Positions 17,469 through 26,000 of a stretch of 26,000 nucleotides of DNA are shown piece by piece. The translations under genes and the position numbers were made by a program. The stretch covers positions 64,001-90,000 of the forward strand of contig JAQGDQ010000672.1 of the NCBI GenBank assembly GCA_030141605.1, in the 5' to 3' direction. Under the pieces are notes generated by a model that was given only the letters and a program-made list of their open reading frames with translations, was not told where the DNA came from and did not search any database. The stretch is from Tubiluchus corallicola (Eukaryota; Priapulida; Priapulimorpha; Priapulimorphida; Tubiluchidae). The number at the start of each line of letters is the position of its first letter. The stretch's first letter is position 1.

Positions 17469-20384
17469 TGACGTAGTGAAGCCAATAAAGAAATCGTCAA
17501 TCTTTTACAGCATTTATATTTGTTGACCTAGTGAAGACTATAAAAAAATTGTCAATCTTTTACAGCATTTATATTTGTTGACGTAGTGAAGACAATAAAG
17601 AAATTGTCAATCTTTTACAGCATTTATATTTGTTGACCTAGTGAAGACAATAAAGAAATTGTCAATCTTTTACAGCATTTATATTTGTTGACGTAGTGAA
17701 GACAATAAAGAAATCGTCAATCTTTTACAGCATTTATATTTGTTGACGTAGTGAAGACAATAAAGAAATCGTCAATCTTTCACAGCATTTATATTTGTTG
17801 ACGTAGTGAAGACAATAAAGAAATTGTCAATCTTTTACAGCATTTATATTTGTTGACGTAGTGAAGACAATAAAGAAATTGTCAATCTTTTACAGCATTT
17901 ATATTTGTTGACCTAGTGAAGACAATAAAGAAATCGTCAATCTTTTACAGCATTTATATTTGTTGACCTAGTGAAGACAATAAAGAAATTGTCAATCTTT
18001 TACAGCATTTATATTTGTTGACGTAGTGAAGACAATAAAGAAATCGTCAATCTTTTATAGCATTTATATTTGTTGACCTAGTGAAGACAATAAAGAAATC
18101 GTCAATCTTTTACAGCATTTATATTTGTTGACCTAGTGAAGACAATAAAGAAATTGTCAATCTTTTACAGCATTTATATTTGTTGACGTAGTGAAGACAA
18201 TAAAGAAATCGTCAATCTTTTATAGCATTTATATTTGTTGACCTAGTGAAGACAATAAAGAAATTGTCAATCTTTTAGAGCATTTATATTTGTTGACCTA
18301 GTGAAGACAATAAAGAAATCGTCAATCTTTTATAGCATTTATATTTTTTGACCTAGTGAAGACAATAAAGAAATTGTCAATCTTTTACAGCATTTATATT
18401 TGTTGACCTAGTGAAGACAATAAAGAAATCGTCAATCTTTTACAGCATTTATATTTGTTGACGTAGTGAAGACAATAAAGAAATCGTCAATCTTTTATAG
18501 CATTTATATTTGTTGACCTAGTGAAGACAATAAAGAAATCGTCAATCTTTTAGAGCATTTATATTTGTTGACCTAGTGAAGACAATAAAGAAATCGTCAA
18601 TCTTTTAGAGCATTTATATTTGTTGACCTAGTGAAGACAATAAAGAAATCGTCAATCTTTTATAGCATTTATATTTGTTGACCTAGTGAAGACAATAAAG
18701 AAATCGTCAATCTTTTACAGCATTTATATTTGTTGACGTAGTGAAGACAATAAAGAAATTGTCAATCTTTTACAGCATTTATATTTGTTGACCTAGTGAA
18801 GACAATAAAGAAATTGTCAATCTTTTACAGCATTTATATTTGTTGACCTAGTGAAGACAATAAAGAAATCGTCAATCTTTTACAGCATTTATATTTGTTG
18901 ACCTAGTGAAGACAATAAAGAAATTGTCAATCTTTTACAGCATTTATATTTGTTGACGTAGTGAAGACAATAAAGAAATCGTCAATCTTTTATAGCATTT
19001 ATATTTGTTGACCTAGTGAAGACAATAAAGAAATCGTCAATCTTTTACAGCATTTATATTTGTTGACCTAGTGAAGACAATAAAGAAATCGTCAATCTTT
19101 TACAGCATTTATATTTGTTGACGTAGTGAAGACAATAAAGAAATCGTCAATCTTTTATAGCATTTATATTTGTTGACCTAGTGAAGACAATAAAGAAATC
19201 TTCAATCTTTTACAGCATTTATATTTGTTGACCTAGTGAAGACAATAAAGAAATCGTCAATCTTTTACAGCATTTATATTTGTTGACCTAGTGAAGACAA
19301 TAAAGAAATTGTCAATCTTTTACAGCATTTATATTTGTTGACCTAGTGAAGACAATAAAGAAATTGTCAATCTTTTACAGCATTTATATTTGTTGACCTA
19401 GTGAAGACAATAAAGAAATTGTCAATCTTTTACAGCATTTATATTTGTTGACCTAGTGAAGACAATAAAGAAATCGTCAATCTTTTACAGCATTTATATT
19501 TGTTGACGTAGTGAAGACAATAAAGAAATCGTCAATCTTTCACAGCATTTATATTTGTTGACGTAGTGAAGACAATAAAGAAATTGTCAATCTTTTACAG
19601 CATTTATATTTGTTGACGTAGTGAAGACAATAAAGAAATTGTCAATCTTTTACAGCATTTATATTTGTTGACGTAGTGAAGACAATAAAGAAATCGTCAA
19701 TCTTTTACAGCATTTATATTTGTTGACCTAGTGAAGACAATAAAGAAATTGTCAATCTTTTACAGCATTTATATTTGTTGACCCAGTGAAGACAATAAAG
19801 AAATCGTCAATCTTTTACAGCATTTATATTTGTTGACGTAGTGAAGACAATAAAGAAATCGTCAATCTTTTACAGCATACATATTTGTTGACGTAGTGAA
19901 GACAATAAAGAAATCGTCAATCTTTTACAGCATTTATATTTGTTGACGTAGTGAAGACAATAAAAAAATCGTCAATCTTTTACAGCATTTATATTTGTTG
20001 ACGTAGTGAAGACAATAAAGAAATCGTCAATCTTTTACAGCATTTATATTTGTTGACCTAGTGAAGACAATAAAGAAATTGTCAATCTTTTACAGCATTT
20101 ATATTTGTTGACGTAGTGAAGGCAATAAAGAAATTGTCAATCTTTTACAGCATTTATATTTGTTGACCTAGTGAAGACAATAAAGAAATTGTCAATCTTT
20201 TACAGCATTTATATTTGTTGATCTAGTGAAGACAATAAAGAAATCGTCAATCTTTTACAGCATTTATATTTGTTGACGTAGTGAAGAGAATAAAGAAATC
20301 GTCAATCTTTTACAGCATTTATATTTGTTGACGTAGTGAAGACAATAAAGAAATTGTCAATCTTTTACAGCATACATATTTGTT
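17469..20384. repeat. 55 bp satellite, 53 copies
   Basis: Unit GTCAATCTTTTACAGCATTT, ATATTTGTTGACCTAGTGAA, GACAATAAAGAAATC. Copies are almost identical and almost all exactly 55 bp. Variation is concentrated at three positions: GACCTAG or GACGTAG; AAATCG or AAATTG; TACAG, TATAG or TAGAG. The block with TTCACAG followed by two GACGTAG/AAATTG units occurs at units 6-8 and again at 38-40. Each unit has AATAAA on the plus strand only, antisense to the host gene. Confidence 0.96.
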
Positions 20385-20625
20385 ACCACATAGACACATT
20401 GAAACGATGATCCCTTTCTCTCTGTTGACTCACTCCTCTAAGATAAGTCGAAGAGGCCAGGCTGTTGTACAAAAACTCCTCAACTATCTGGGAACAGTAG
20501 CACAACAGCTGTCTCGGAACCCTTTAAGGTTGGTGATACTACGAATATCTACCTCCGAGAAGCACTTCAGCGTGCTCGATACCAGAATCTCAGGATTGCC
20601 ACCAAGGCTTATGATCTTGTGTAAT

Positions 20626-20910
20626 CCACTCTTGGTACTGATATGGAAAGAAGCCACTCTTGGTACTGATATGGAAAGAAGCCACTCTTGGTACTGATAT
20701 GGAAAGAAGCCACTTTAGGTTCTGATATGGAAAGAAGCCAGTCTAGGTACTGATATGGACAGAAACCACTCTAGTAACTGATATGGAAAGAAGCCACTCT
20801 AGGTACTAATATGGACAAAAGCCACTCTAGGTAGTGATATAGACAGAAGCCACTCTAGTTTCTGATATGGAAAGAAGCCAATCTAGGTCCCGACATGAAA
20901 AGAAGCCACT
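20626..20910. repeat. 28 bp minisatellite, about 10 copies
   Basis: Unit CCACTCTTGGTACTGATATG plus GAAAGAAG. The first three copies are nearly identical and later copies progressively diverge (CTAGG, GACAGAAG). It lies inside the intron about 0.4 kb from exon 1. Confidence 0.9.
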
Positions 20911-21288
20911 TACATGCTACTGTACAACATTTAGAGTGACACAAAAACGAGCCAAATTTTAAATTTCAATTTTACTGCTTTGCTCAAGGATCACAGATGA
21001 GCTCTCGATCGCGTGTTACGTCACAACTGAACACATCTGAACTAGGAGGTACAGAACTTCTGAGATGCAGACGCTAGTGCCCACCCAACTAGCGAATCGC
21101 AAAATGCATGTAACAGCAAACAGCCAGCCGCCCGAGCAGAAAAGAACGTTTCCATGGTAATAATTTTTTTATGCAAGTCACTCTAAAAAACGACGTGTTC
21201 TCGTTCAATGTTAGATTATATTGTTTTAAGGTATAGTTTAACATAGGGTGCGGGATTTTTTAAGCAAAATCTTCAAATCTCAACTTAC
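20911..21288. repeat. Intron segment with dispersed repeat copy
   Basis: Between about 21040 and 21170 the words GAACTAGGAGGTACAG and CTAGCGAATCGCAAAATGCA match 24578-24675 (GAACTGGGAGGTACAG, CTAGCGAATGGCAAAATGCA) in the same order and orientation. The rest, up to the GTAAGT donor at 21288, shows nothing else. Confidence 0.6.
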
Positions 21289-21394
21289 CGTCAACACCGA
21301 CTAGCTTCTGATTGGGATACCGTTCAATGACGTCATCAACAGGAATATCACAGTCGACACCACGTCTTTGTTTTACGTCAGCAGTTGGCGCCAT
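21289..21394 (-). CDS. Desaturase gene, first coding exon
   Basis: The ATG at 21394 opens 35 codons plus one base, ending at a GACG|GTAAGT donor. It encodes the N-terminus (MAPTADVKQRRG...) and the first strand of the cytochrome b5 domain (RYPNQKLVGVD). The phase-1 end combines with GA at 9488 to give GKWYDVTD, an exact in-frame continuation, and the total coding length 1284 nt is divisible by three. The ATG context AAAGATGGCG is a good Kozak match and resembles YY1-type start-region motifs. A perfect TGACGTCA lies inside the exon (coding). Immediately upstream TTCCTTCCTTTCAG ends four bases before the ATG, so this may be a second exon or a trans-splice acceptor. Confidence 0.88.
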
Positions 21395-21398
21395 CTTT

Positions 21399-21412
21399 CT
21401 GAAAGGAAGGAA
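21399..21412 (-). promoter_or_regulatory. Candidate 3' splice acceptor 4 nt before the desaturase ATG
   Basis: On the minus strand TTCCTTCCTTTCAG precedes AAAGATGG. The long pyrimidine tract plus CAG is a stronger acceptor consensus than the proven acceptor at 9489. It would place a 5' UTR intron, or a spliced-leader addition site, right at the start codon. Confidence 0.45.
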
Positions 21413-21534
21413 ATCATACAAACAGACATACTTTAAAAATCGTGCGAAACATTAATTAACAGTTACACTAATCACGACAGTAATAACATTAATAAGCCTT
21501 TTCACAGTTCCAGCGATTGATGATGATCGTGAAA

Positions 21535-21547
21535 AGGTCAAAGGTTA
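21535..21547 (+). promoter_or_regulatory. DR1 nuclear-receptor-like motif, gene-proximal
   Basis: AGGTCA-A-AGGTTA, a direct repeat with one-base spacer, one mismatch from the AGGTCAAAGGTCA consensus bound by HNF4, PPAR/RXR and COUP-TF type receptors. It lies 141 bp upstream of the desaturase ATG, inside the MITE. Binding is inferred. Confidence 0.45.
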
Positions 21548-21826
21548 TGTGTAACAGACAATGAATTTGTGTACAATTGACAACGTCTCACAGCCCATGT
21601 TATTGTAATAGTAACAGTTTTAACAGCTAGCAAGAACCTCACCTAGTTCATTTTTCTTGTTTCCAAGCAAGATCCTCCTAGTAAATCATTCTACGCACAG
21701 ACTAATGCGTAATTAAGTAAACCCCAACTAAAACAACTGAAGTTACTGAACCGATGCGGCAAAGGGCTTTGCTTTACACACATGTCATGTGACGATTGTA
21801 GTTAAGACGGTTTGTTGTGGTATACT

Positions 21827-21839
21827 TAACCTTTGACCT
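21827..21839 (-). promoter_or_regulatory. DR1 nuclear-receptor-like motif, distal copy
   Basis: Identical AGGTCAAAGGTTA in the opposite orientation, about 433 bp upstream of the ATG, as the mirrored subterminal repeat of the same MITE. Confidence 0.45.
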
Positions 21840-21847
21840 ACAGGAAC

Positions 21848-21859
21848 TGCGCGTGCGCA
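21848..21859. promoter_or_regulatory. NRF1-like site
   Basis: TGCGCGTGCGCA matches the NRF1 consensus YGCGCAYGCGCR on the minus strand. It lies in the right end of the MITE, about 454 bp upstream of the desaturase ATG. Confidence 0.4.
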
Positions 21860-21956
21860 CAACGAAACTGTGAAAAGGCTTATTAATGAATCCACGTGTC
21901 AGAGACGGGTCTTGGCTCTTGACCCATTCTTGGAGGAAAGTCCGTTAAACCTTATG

Positions 21957-22672
21957 CCGCGTTCAGACCAGCGAGTTTCTCGCTAAGTAACTCACAAACA
22001 TGTTCAGACTAGAGCGCAAAACTTGTTGCGAGTTTCTTACCAACAGTAAGCATGAGCTGACACACAGTTCTCTAATCGATGTGAAAATGTGTCGTGAGTA
22101 ACTCGCCAAGGCGTTCACACTACAACAACTGTCGAAAGATCTAGAATTAAAACTTACGTTGTTTATTGAAATAAAAATTTCACATAATATTTCTAATTTC
22201 TAGCGAACAGCATCTTTATATTTTACTTTCCTTAACTGTACTTTCAGGCTAGCGAGTTTCCTGCCCAAGTTAACTTGCCAAGTAACTCACTAAACAACTT
22301 ACAGGCATGTCGAAACTGGAAAGCAAAACTCGCTGTGAGTTACTCTCGTACATTAAGCACGAGCTGACACTCGCTTCTCTATTTGCAGGGAGAAGTGTTG
22401 AGAGTAACTCGCCAAGACGTTCACACTAGACAGTAAATCAACTCGCAGCAACTGTCGGAGAGCTTACAATTTCTTGCCGACAGTAACTCGCAAAGCAGTT
22501 CACGCTCCTGAAATCTTGCTGCGAGTTACTCTTGCATTATACACAAGCTGAGTCACTGCGATAAGCATAGAGAGTAACTCGTCAAGACGTTCACACTAGA
22601 CAGTAAATCAGCTCGGCGTAACTATCGTAGAGGTTGCAATTTCTTGCCGACAGTAACTCGCAAAGCTGTACA
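21957..22672. repeat. Complex repeat of GCGAGTTACTC words, including a 170 bp direct duplication
   Basis: The word GAGTAACTCGC and its reverse complement occur many times in both orientations. AGAGTAACTC...CAAGACGTTCACACTAGA at 22401 recurs at 22571, with downstream TTCTTGCCGACAGTAACTCG also 170 bp apart. An older related segment (GAGCTGACAC) lies near 22053 and 22357. GCGTTCAGACCAGCGAGTT at the left edge resembles DNA-transposon termini. No ORF of interest. Confidence 0.65.
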
Positions 22673-24360
22673 CACTTGCCAGTTTGTTATCAGAGAGAAA
22701 ACTCGTCAGACAATCAGTGAGACAGAAAGTAAATACTGCAAACCTACTATAACAGACGCGTCGGACGTCTTACTGCAGCTTTATCTATGGTTAGCAGTAC
22801 ATCCAGGAAAGGCAAAGACAGTTTTAAGAGGGGTAGAGCCGATTAAGCACGACTTCGAAGTAAATAACTTAACCCGTGAAGTGGGTTCATTAAACTCCTA
22901 CACTCAGGTGTGCAGCTTACGAAACCAGCATGCTACAGGTTGCTTTGAAAGGGTTAAAGGTTGCCTACGAGTTATTGGGGTGATATAACATATAATAAAT
23001 GACACATAGATAAACTTATCAAGTTTTTGAATGAAACATAAGTTACATAACGATATCACACAACTGTCCGCCTCTCTAAGCTGTACTGACTTAATTGGGT
23101 TAAACACACGCGCATAAATCAATAATTTTCGTACATAAAACGAGTATGCAATGTAGTAACAGAACGTGTAAACACAAGTAAACACATTTATGACCGTCTA
23201 TAGGTGGTGACAGCTTAGTCAACACAGTGCTCTTGTATTGATGACTGGAACACTGTTCTGTTATAAATAATCGCATTTGTTGCTGAAACTAGGGGAAAAT
23301 ACGCGTAGGTTAAAGCTGAGTTGACGACACACGTGAAGCCAATTATTGTGCAGGTACAGTGCAGCAGAGAGAGGATAAAACAGCGTAGAAACCACTGCAT
23401 AGAGACCTACTCAACCACCGTGCATCGTTACAAAATTATCATTTTTCCTTTCTACACAGAAACGCGCTTTTCAAAAATTCAAAACTGTTCATTAATCTGG
23501 CTTTAGTGTTTTAAAACTCTTAAAACTAATGTTTACTCTATCATACGATTCACTTCAAATTTTCAGATAATTTTCATTACTTTTTTATCTTTCCCAGTGT
23601 GGGACAATCTAACAAGCCCTGCTTTTTGACTGCCCGCAGCACATTTACATTTGTATATAGCAAACCTAAACTGGGGTATATCTAAACTAGTTATGTGCTC
23701 AAAGTAAACTGAAATTTACTAAGCAACATACAACAGCGATAATTCTCTTGTTTATCTTTCAACCCCACAGTGTTTTGAGAGTCAAGTTAGTATATTTGTA
23801 ATGATGCTGTACATAACGTTGTTTAAACACCAGTATTAAAGGAAGTAGCGATATCACCATCTTTGTTTACCATAGGTTGACCTACGTCTAAAGACAGTTT
23901 AAATCATTTTTTCCAAAATTTGCTTCCTATTATATGTATCTTACTGTTTGTTATTCATTGAATTATTGATAACTTTTGTTTCTTTTAATGTATTAATTGT
24001 GTATTTGTGTTGATGTGAAATAAATAAAGAATAAATAATAAAGCTTTATGCTACATAATTCATTACAACTGGTTTATCAAATCAACCTGTCGCTCTACAA
24101 TGCAATAGAAACGTGTACTATTAGATGATTTACTCTGCAACGTTGTAAATCGTATCTTGTTGTTTAAATGCAGTTTTTACGAATCATCATGTAAAGTATC
24201 ATGAATAGAAGCTCAAAGGAAGACAGAATGATTTTTTCAAATACCACCCCATTTTCAAGTCCGTTAAAAAGTATAATTTTAACACAATTAATAATGAAAA
24301 ACCGTTTCTGATAATTAAATAATAGATTAAAAACTTGGTTAATGGCGGGAGAGCCCAAAT
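22673..24360. other. Intergenic, no convincing gene
   Basis: A 114-codon plus-strand frame from 22644 starts inside the repeat above and has no recognisable domain. Around 23930-24050 an AT-rich stretch ending AAATAAATAAAGAATAAATA could be a LINE 3' tail, but no coding remnant supports it. Confidence 0.35.
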
Positions 24361-24508
24361 ATTGACGATATCACAAACTAACATATTTTCAACAGCAAAA
24401 GCGTTCCATGAGCGTGTTGCACGTGTTTGTGAAGGCGAAACTTGAAGTACAGTACTACTATAAGATATTCACTGGCTTGTACTAAAGTTTTAAGATAAAA
24501 ATCAAAAT
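24361..24508 (+). repeat. Dispersed repeat, copy matching 11575-11726 in reverse
   Basis: Shares ATCACAAACTAACAT, CCATGAGCGT, GCACGTGTTTGTGAA and TTGAAGTACAGT with the inverted copy inside the desaturase intron. It may be continuous with the repeat at 24575-24735. Confidence 0.65.
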
Positions 24509-24574
24509 TTCAAATTTACCACTGTCGAACGTGTGTAGTTCGTCACAAAACTAACATTAACATTAATTTTGTAA

Positions 24575-24735
24575 CTGAACTGGGAGGTACAGCGCCTGTT
24601 TTTTGTGCAACACGTTTCCGAAATACAGGCGTTAGTACCCGTCTAGCTAGCGAATGGCAAAATGCATCTAAAAGCGAAGAACTAGTGGCACGAACGCGAA
24701 AAATGTGTTTGGGTGATAATAATTCTTTCGTAATA
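24575..24735 (+). repeat. Dispersed repeat, copy matching 21040-21170
   Basis: GGGAGGTACAG, AGGCGTTAGT and CTAGCGAATGGCAAAATGCA parallel the copy in the intron near exon 1, including the trailing TAATAATT stretch. Confidence 0.6.
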
Positions 24736-24880
<145 letters not shown>

Positions 24881-25109
24881 ATGTTTAATACGTTGTAATT
24901 TTAGAAATATAAATAGAAGGCATATATTTTGTACGTAGTTTTTAAAAATAAAGAATTATAATTATAATAATAACGATAATAAACGCACCCAAACGGCCCA
25001 CCAAACCTTACTGACCACAAACTATAGGTCAAGTATTTTCTGAAACTGAATTATGTCATTCCATAGGCTCATATCGTTATCTAAATAGAAAAGCTTCAAA
25101 ACGTTTTTC

Positions 25110-25134
25110 TGCGCATGCGCATCGCATGACGTCA
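25110..25134. promoter_or_regulatory. NRF1 palindrome next to a CRE
   Basis: TGCGCATGCGCA (25110-25121), a perfect NRF1 palindrome, is followed after 5 bp by TGACGTCA (25127-25134), a perfect cAMP-response element. Such pairs mark animal core promoters. A 49-codon plus-strand frame opens at 25189, but without recognisable sequence. Confidence 0.4.
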
Positions 25135-25470
25135 CTGTATTCACAATGACTATAAATAATAATAAATACGTTCACACGGCCGACAAGTATGGCAACGGCC
25201 AGTCTAGTAGGTATGGCGACGGTATACTCAGTAGGCGCATACGATGCCTTACGCCAAAGTCAGTCAGTAGTCGTAAGAATCGTCGTCAAGGCTACAAAGC
25301 ACAATGCGGAACGTGCGCGCATTACTGATGCTCACTGAGTGGAAATATAAAGCCAAATCACAATAATATTTCAATCAGCTATTAATTATGCAAAAAAAAA
25401 CATAATCGCTGCAGGTTTTACTAGTTTTGTTGGTGATATAAGCATAAAACAGTAAAAGAAATTAAATTAG
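25135..25470. other. Region downstream of NRF1/CRE pair, no firm gene
   Basis: Higher in CpG near 25170-25325 than flanking DNA. The short frame MATASLVGMATVYSVGAYDA (25189-25338) shows no homology I recognise. The remainder is AT-rich with nothing identified. Confidence 0.3.
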
Positions 25471-25604
25471 GCGGTCTGGCCATGTTAGGACCGGACAGTA
25501 AATGGATTGGTGAGCCCCTGGAAAACTACCTGGGCAGTTTCATCTGCTGTACGTCTCCAGCTGTTTGGCTGGTTAATTGAGAATGAATATGAATTTGAAT
25601 GAAC
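25471..25604 (+). mobile_element. LINE-like 3' tail
   Basis: A moderately GC-rich block (GCGGTCTGGCC, CCTGGGCAGTTTCATCTGC) ends in GTTAATTGAGAATGAATATG followed by AATTTGAATGAAC. The degenerate GAATAT/GAATTT tail is typical of CR1/L2-like LINE 3' ends. No ORF remnant is visible. Confidence 0.4.
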
Positions 25605-25837
25605 ATTCTTATCTAAGATGTTTATCTTTGACAATATGGCTGATTCCAGGGCCCGGTTCTACCACACAGTTATATACATTGGATAGAACCCTGCCGATCA
25701 CCTCTACAGGGCCAAATTGTACAAAAAACACATAATCATTTCAATTTCATAATTCTGAACCTATTAAAGTACCATAAACCTCTTTTAAGTTACAAAAAGC
25801 TAACAAATTCCTTTGCATCTTTATGTCACTTACATAC

Positions 25838-25927
25838 TGTCTTATTGCCTACAGATCTTGCGTTACCAGCCACGTCGTATAAAACTTGAAAGTTTAAACT
25901 CCCACGACGGCCGTCAGGTGCAGCCAT
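25838..25927 (-). CDS. Possible first coding exon of an unidentified gene
   Basis: ATG at 25927 in context TTAAAATGGCTGC (good Kozak, YY1-like) opens MAAPDGRRGSLNFQVLYDVA then GNARSVGNKT. It reaches overlapping donor-like sites, GTATGT (25837) and GTAAGT (25833), just before an in-frame TGA. A half NRF1 site, TGCGCATGC, lies 65 bp upstream at 25992-26000. I do not recognise the protein and see no continuing exon before the desaturase; splicing to the acceptor at 21399 would not keep the frame with either donor. Could be a nested gene's start, an alternative leader, or chance. Confidence 0.28.
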
Positions 25928-25991
25928 TTTAACGGGAAGTCGTTTGAAACAAGTTTAGATAACATCGAGTAAAGTTTAAAAAATAATCAGG

Positions 25992-26000
25992 GCATGCGCA
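25992..26000. promoter_or_regulatory. Half NRF1-like site at window end
   Basis: GCATGCGCA at the right edge, 65 bp upstream of the putative start at 25927. The neighbouring GGC breaks the palindrome on the other side. Confidence 0.25.

Larger units (their letters stand above)
9489..21288 (-). other. Intron 1 of the desaturase gene, 11.8 kb, about half tandem repeat
   Basis: Bounded by a GTAAGT donor (21288 downward) and a TTTTGCAG acceptor (ending 9489), and defined by the exact phase-1 join inside the cytochrome b5 domain. Counting the six simple and tandem arrays listed here, about 5.8 kb is repeat. It also carries two LINE 3' ends in antisense orientation and a foldback element. No other convincing exon lies inside it. 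Confidence 0.85.
21489..21886. mobile_element. piggyBac-like MITE upstream of the desaturase, TTAA target duplication
   Basis: TTAA at 21489-21492 and 21883-21886 flank a 390 bp element with perfect 17 bp terminal inverted repeats, TAAGCCTTTTCACAGTT. Including the duplication, the inverted match is 22 bp with no mismatch. A second inverted pair, AGGTCAAAGGTTA, lies 40-45 bp inside each end. No coding capacity. The left end is about 95 bp upstream of the desaturase ATG. Confidence 0.75.

Noticed and set aside
17469-20384. CRISPR-like regular array
   Set aside because: There are no unique spacers; the whole 55 bp unit repeats, and the context is an animal intron.
22644-22988. 114-codon plus-strand frame
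   Set aside because: Begins inside a repeat, has no recognisable domain and no supporting start or splice context.
25648-25693. Possible hAT termini, CAGGGCCCGGTTCTA and TAGAACCCTG
   Set aside because: Only about 46 bp apart and the flanking 8 bp do not match as target duplications; kept only as a weak inverted repeat.

Overview
The window looks like metazoan nuclear DNA, most likely from a marine or other invertebrate. It is AT-rich, has a GT-AG spliced gene, non-LTR retrotransposon tails, TTAA-flanked miniature transposons, long microsatellites, and sequences matching animal regulatory motifs (NRF1, CRE, YY1-like start regions, CTCF-like). Nothing points to a bacterium, organelle or virus, and the species cannot be fixed from sequence alone.

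The best-supported gene is a cytochrome b5-fused front-end-type fatty acyl desaturase on the minus strand. A first coding exon (21289-21394) joins in phase 1 across an 11.8 kb intron to one large exon (8311-9488), giving a complete 427-residue protein with an HPGG heme motif and three histidine boxes. About half of that intron is tandem repeat: 14 copies of a 30 bp unit, about 46 copies of a 41 bp unit, 53 copies of a 55 bp unit, about 10 copies of a 28 bp unit, and simple repeats. It also holds two dead LINE 3' ends, both antisense to the gene, and a foldback-type element. A 390 bp piggyBac-like MITE with TTAA target duplications begins about 100 bp upstream of the desaturase start. It carries two copies of a nuclear-receptor DR1-like motif and an NRF1-like site.

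At the left end (1-324, minus) lies the 5' coding part of a secreted leucine-rich-repeat protein that runs off the window. A 124-residue charged coiled-coil ORF (2016-2390, minus) may be a small gene; I do not recognise it. A possible first coding exon of another minus-strand gene is at 25838-25927.

By region: 1-2.4 kb, two minus-strand genes; 2.4-3.6 kb, polypurine tracts; 4.0-4.5 kb, a piggyBac-like MITE; 5.5-5.9 kb, a 32 bp minisatellite; 4.5-7.0 kb, scattered CTCF-like motifs and a tRNA-like remnant just beyond; 8.3-21.4 kb, the desaturase gene; 21.5-26 kb, transposon-derived repeats, a long GT microsatellite, an NRF1/CRE pair and a LINE-like tail. I see no sign of a coordinated multi-gene system. 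The most interesting points are the transposon-carried DR1 motifs next to a lipid gene, the atypical third histidine box, and the satellite-loaded intron with many acceptor-like sequences on the sense strand.
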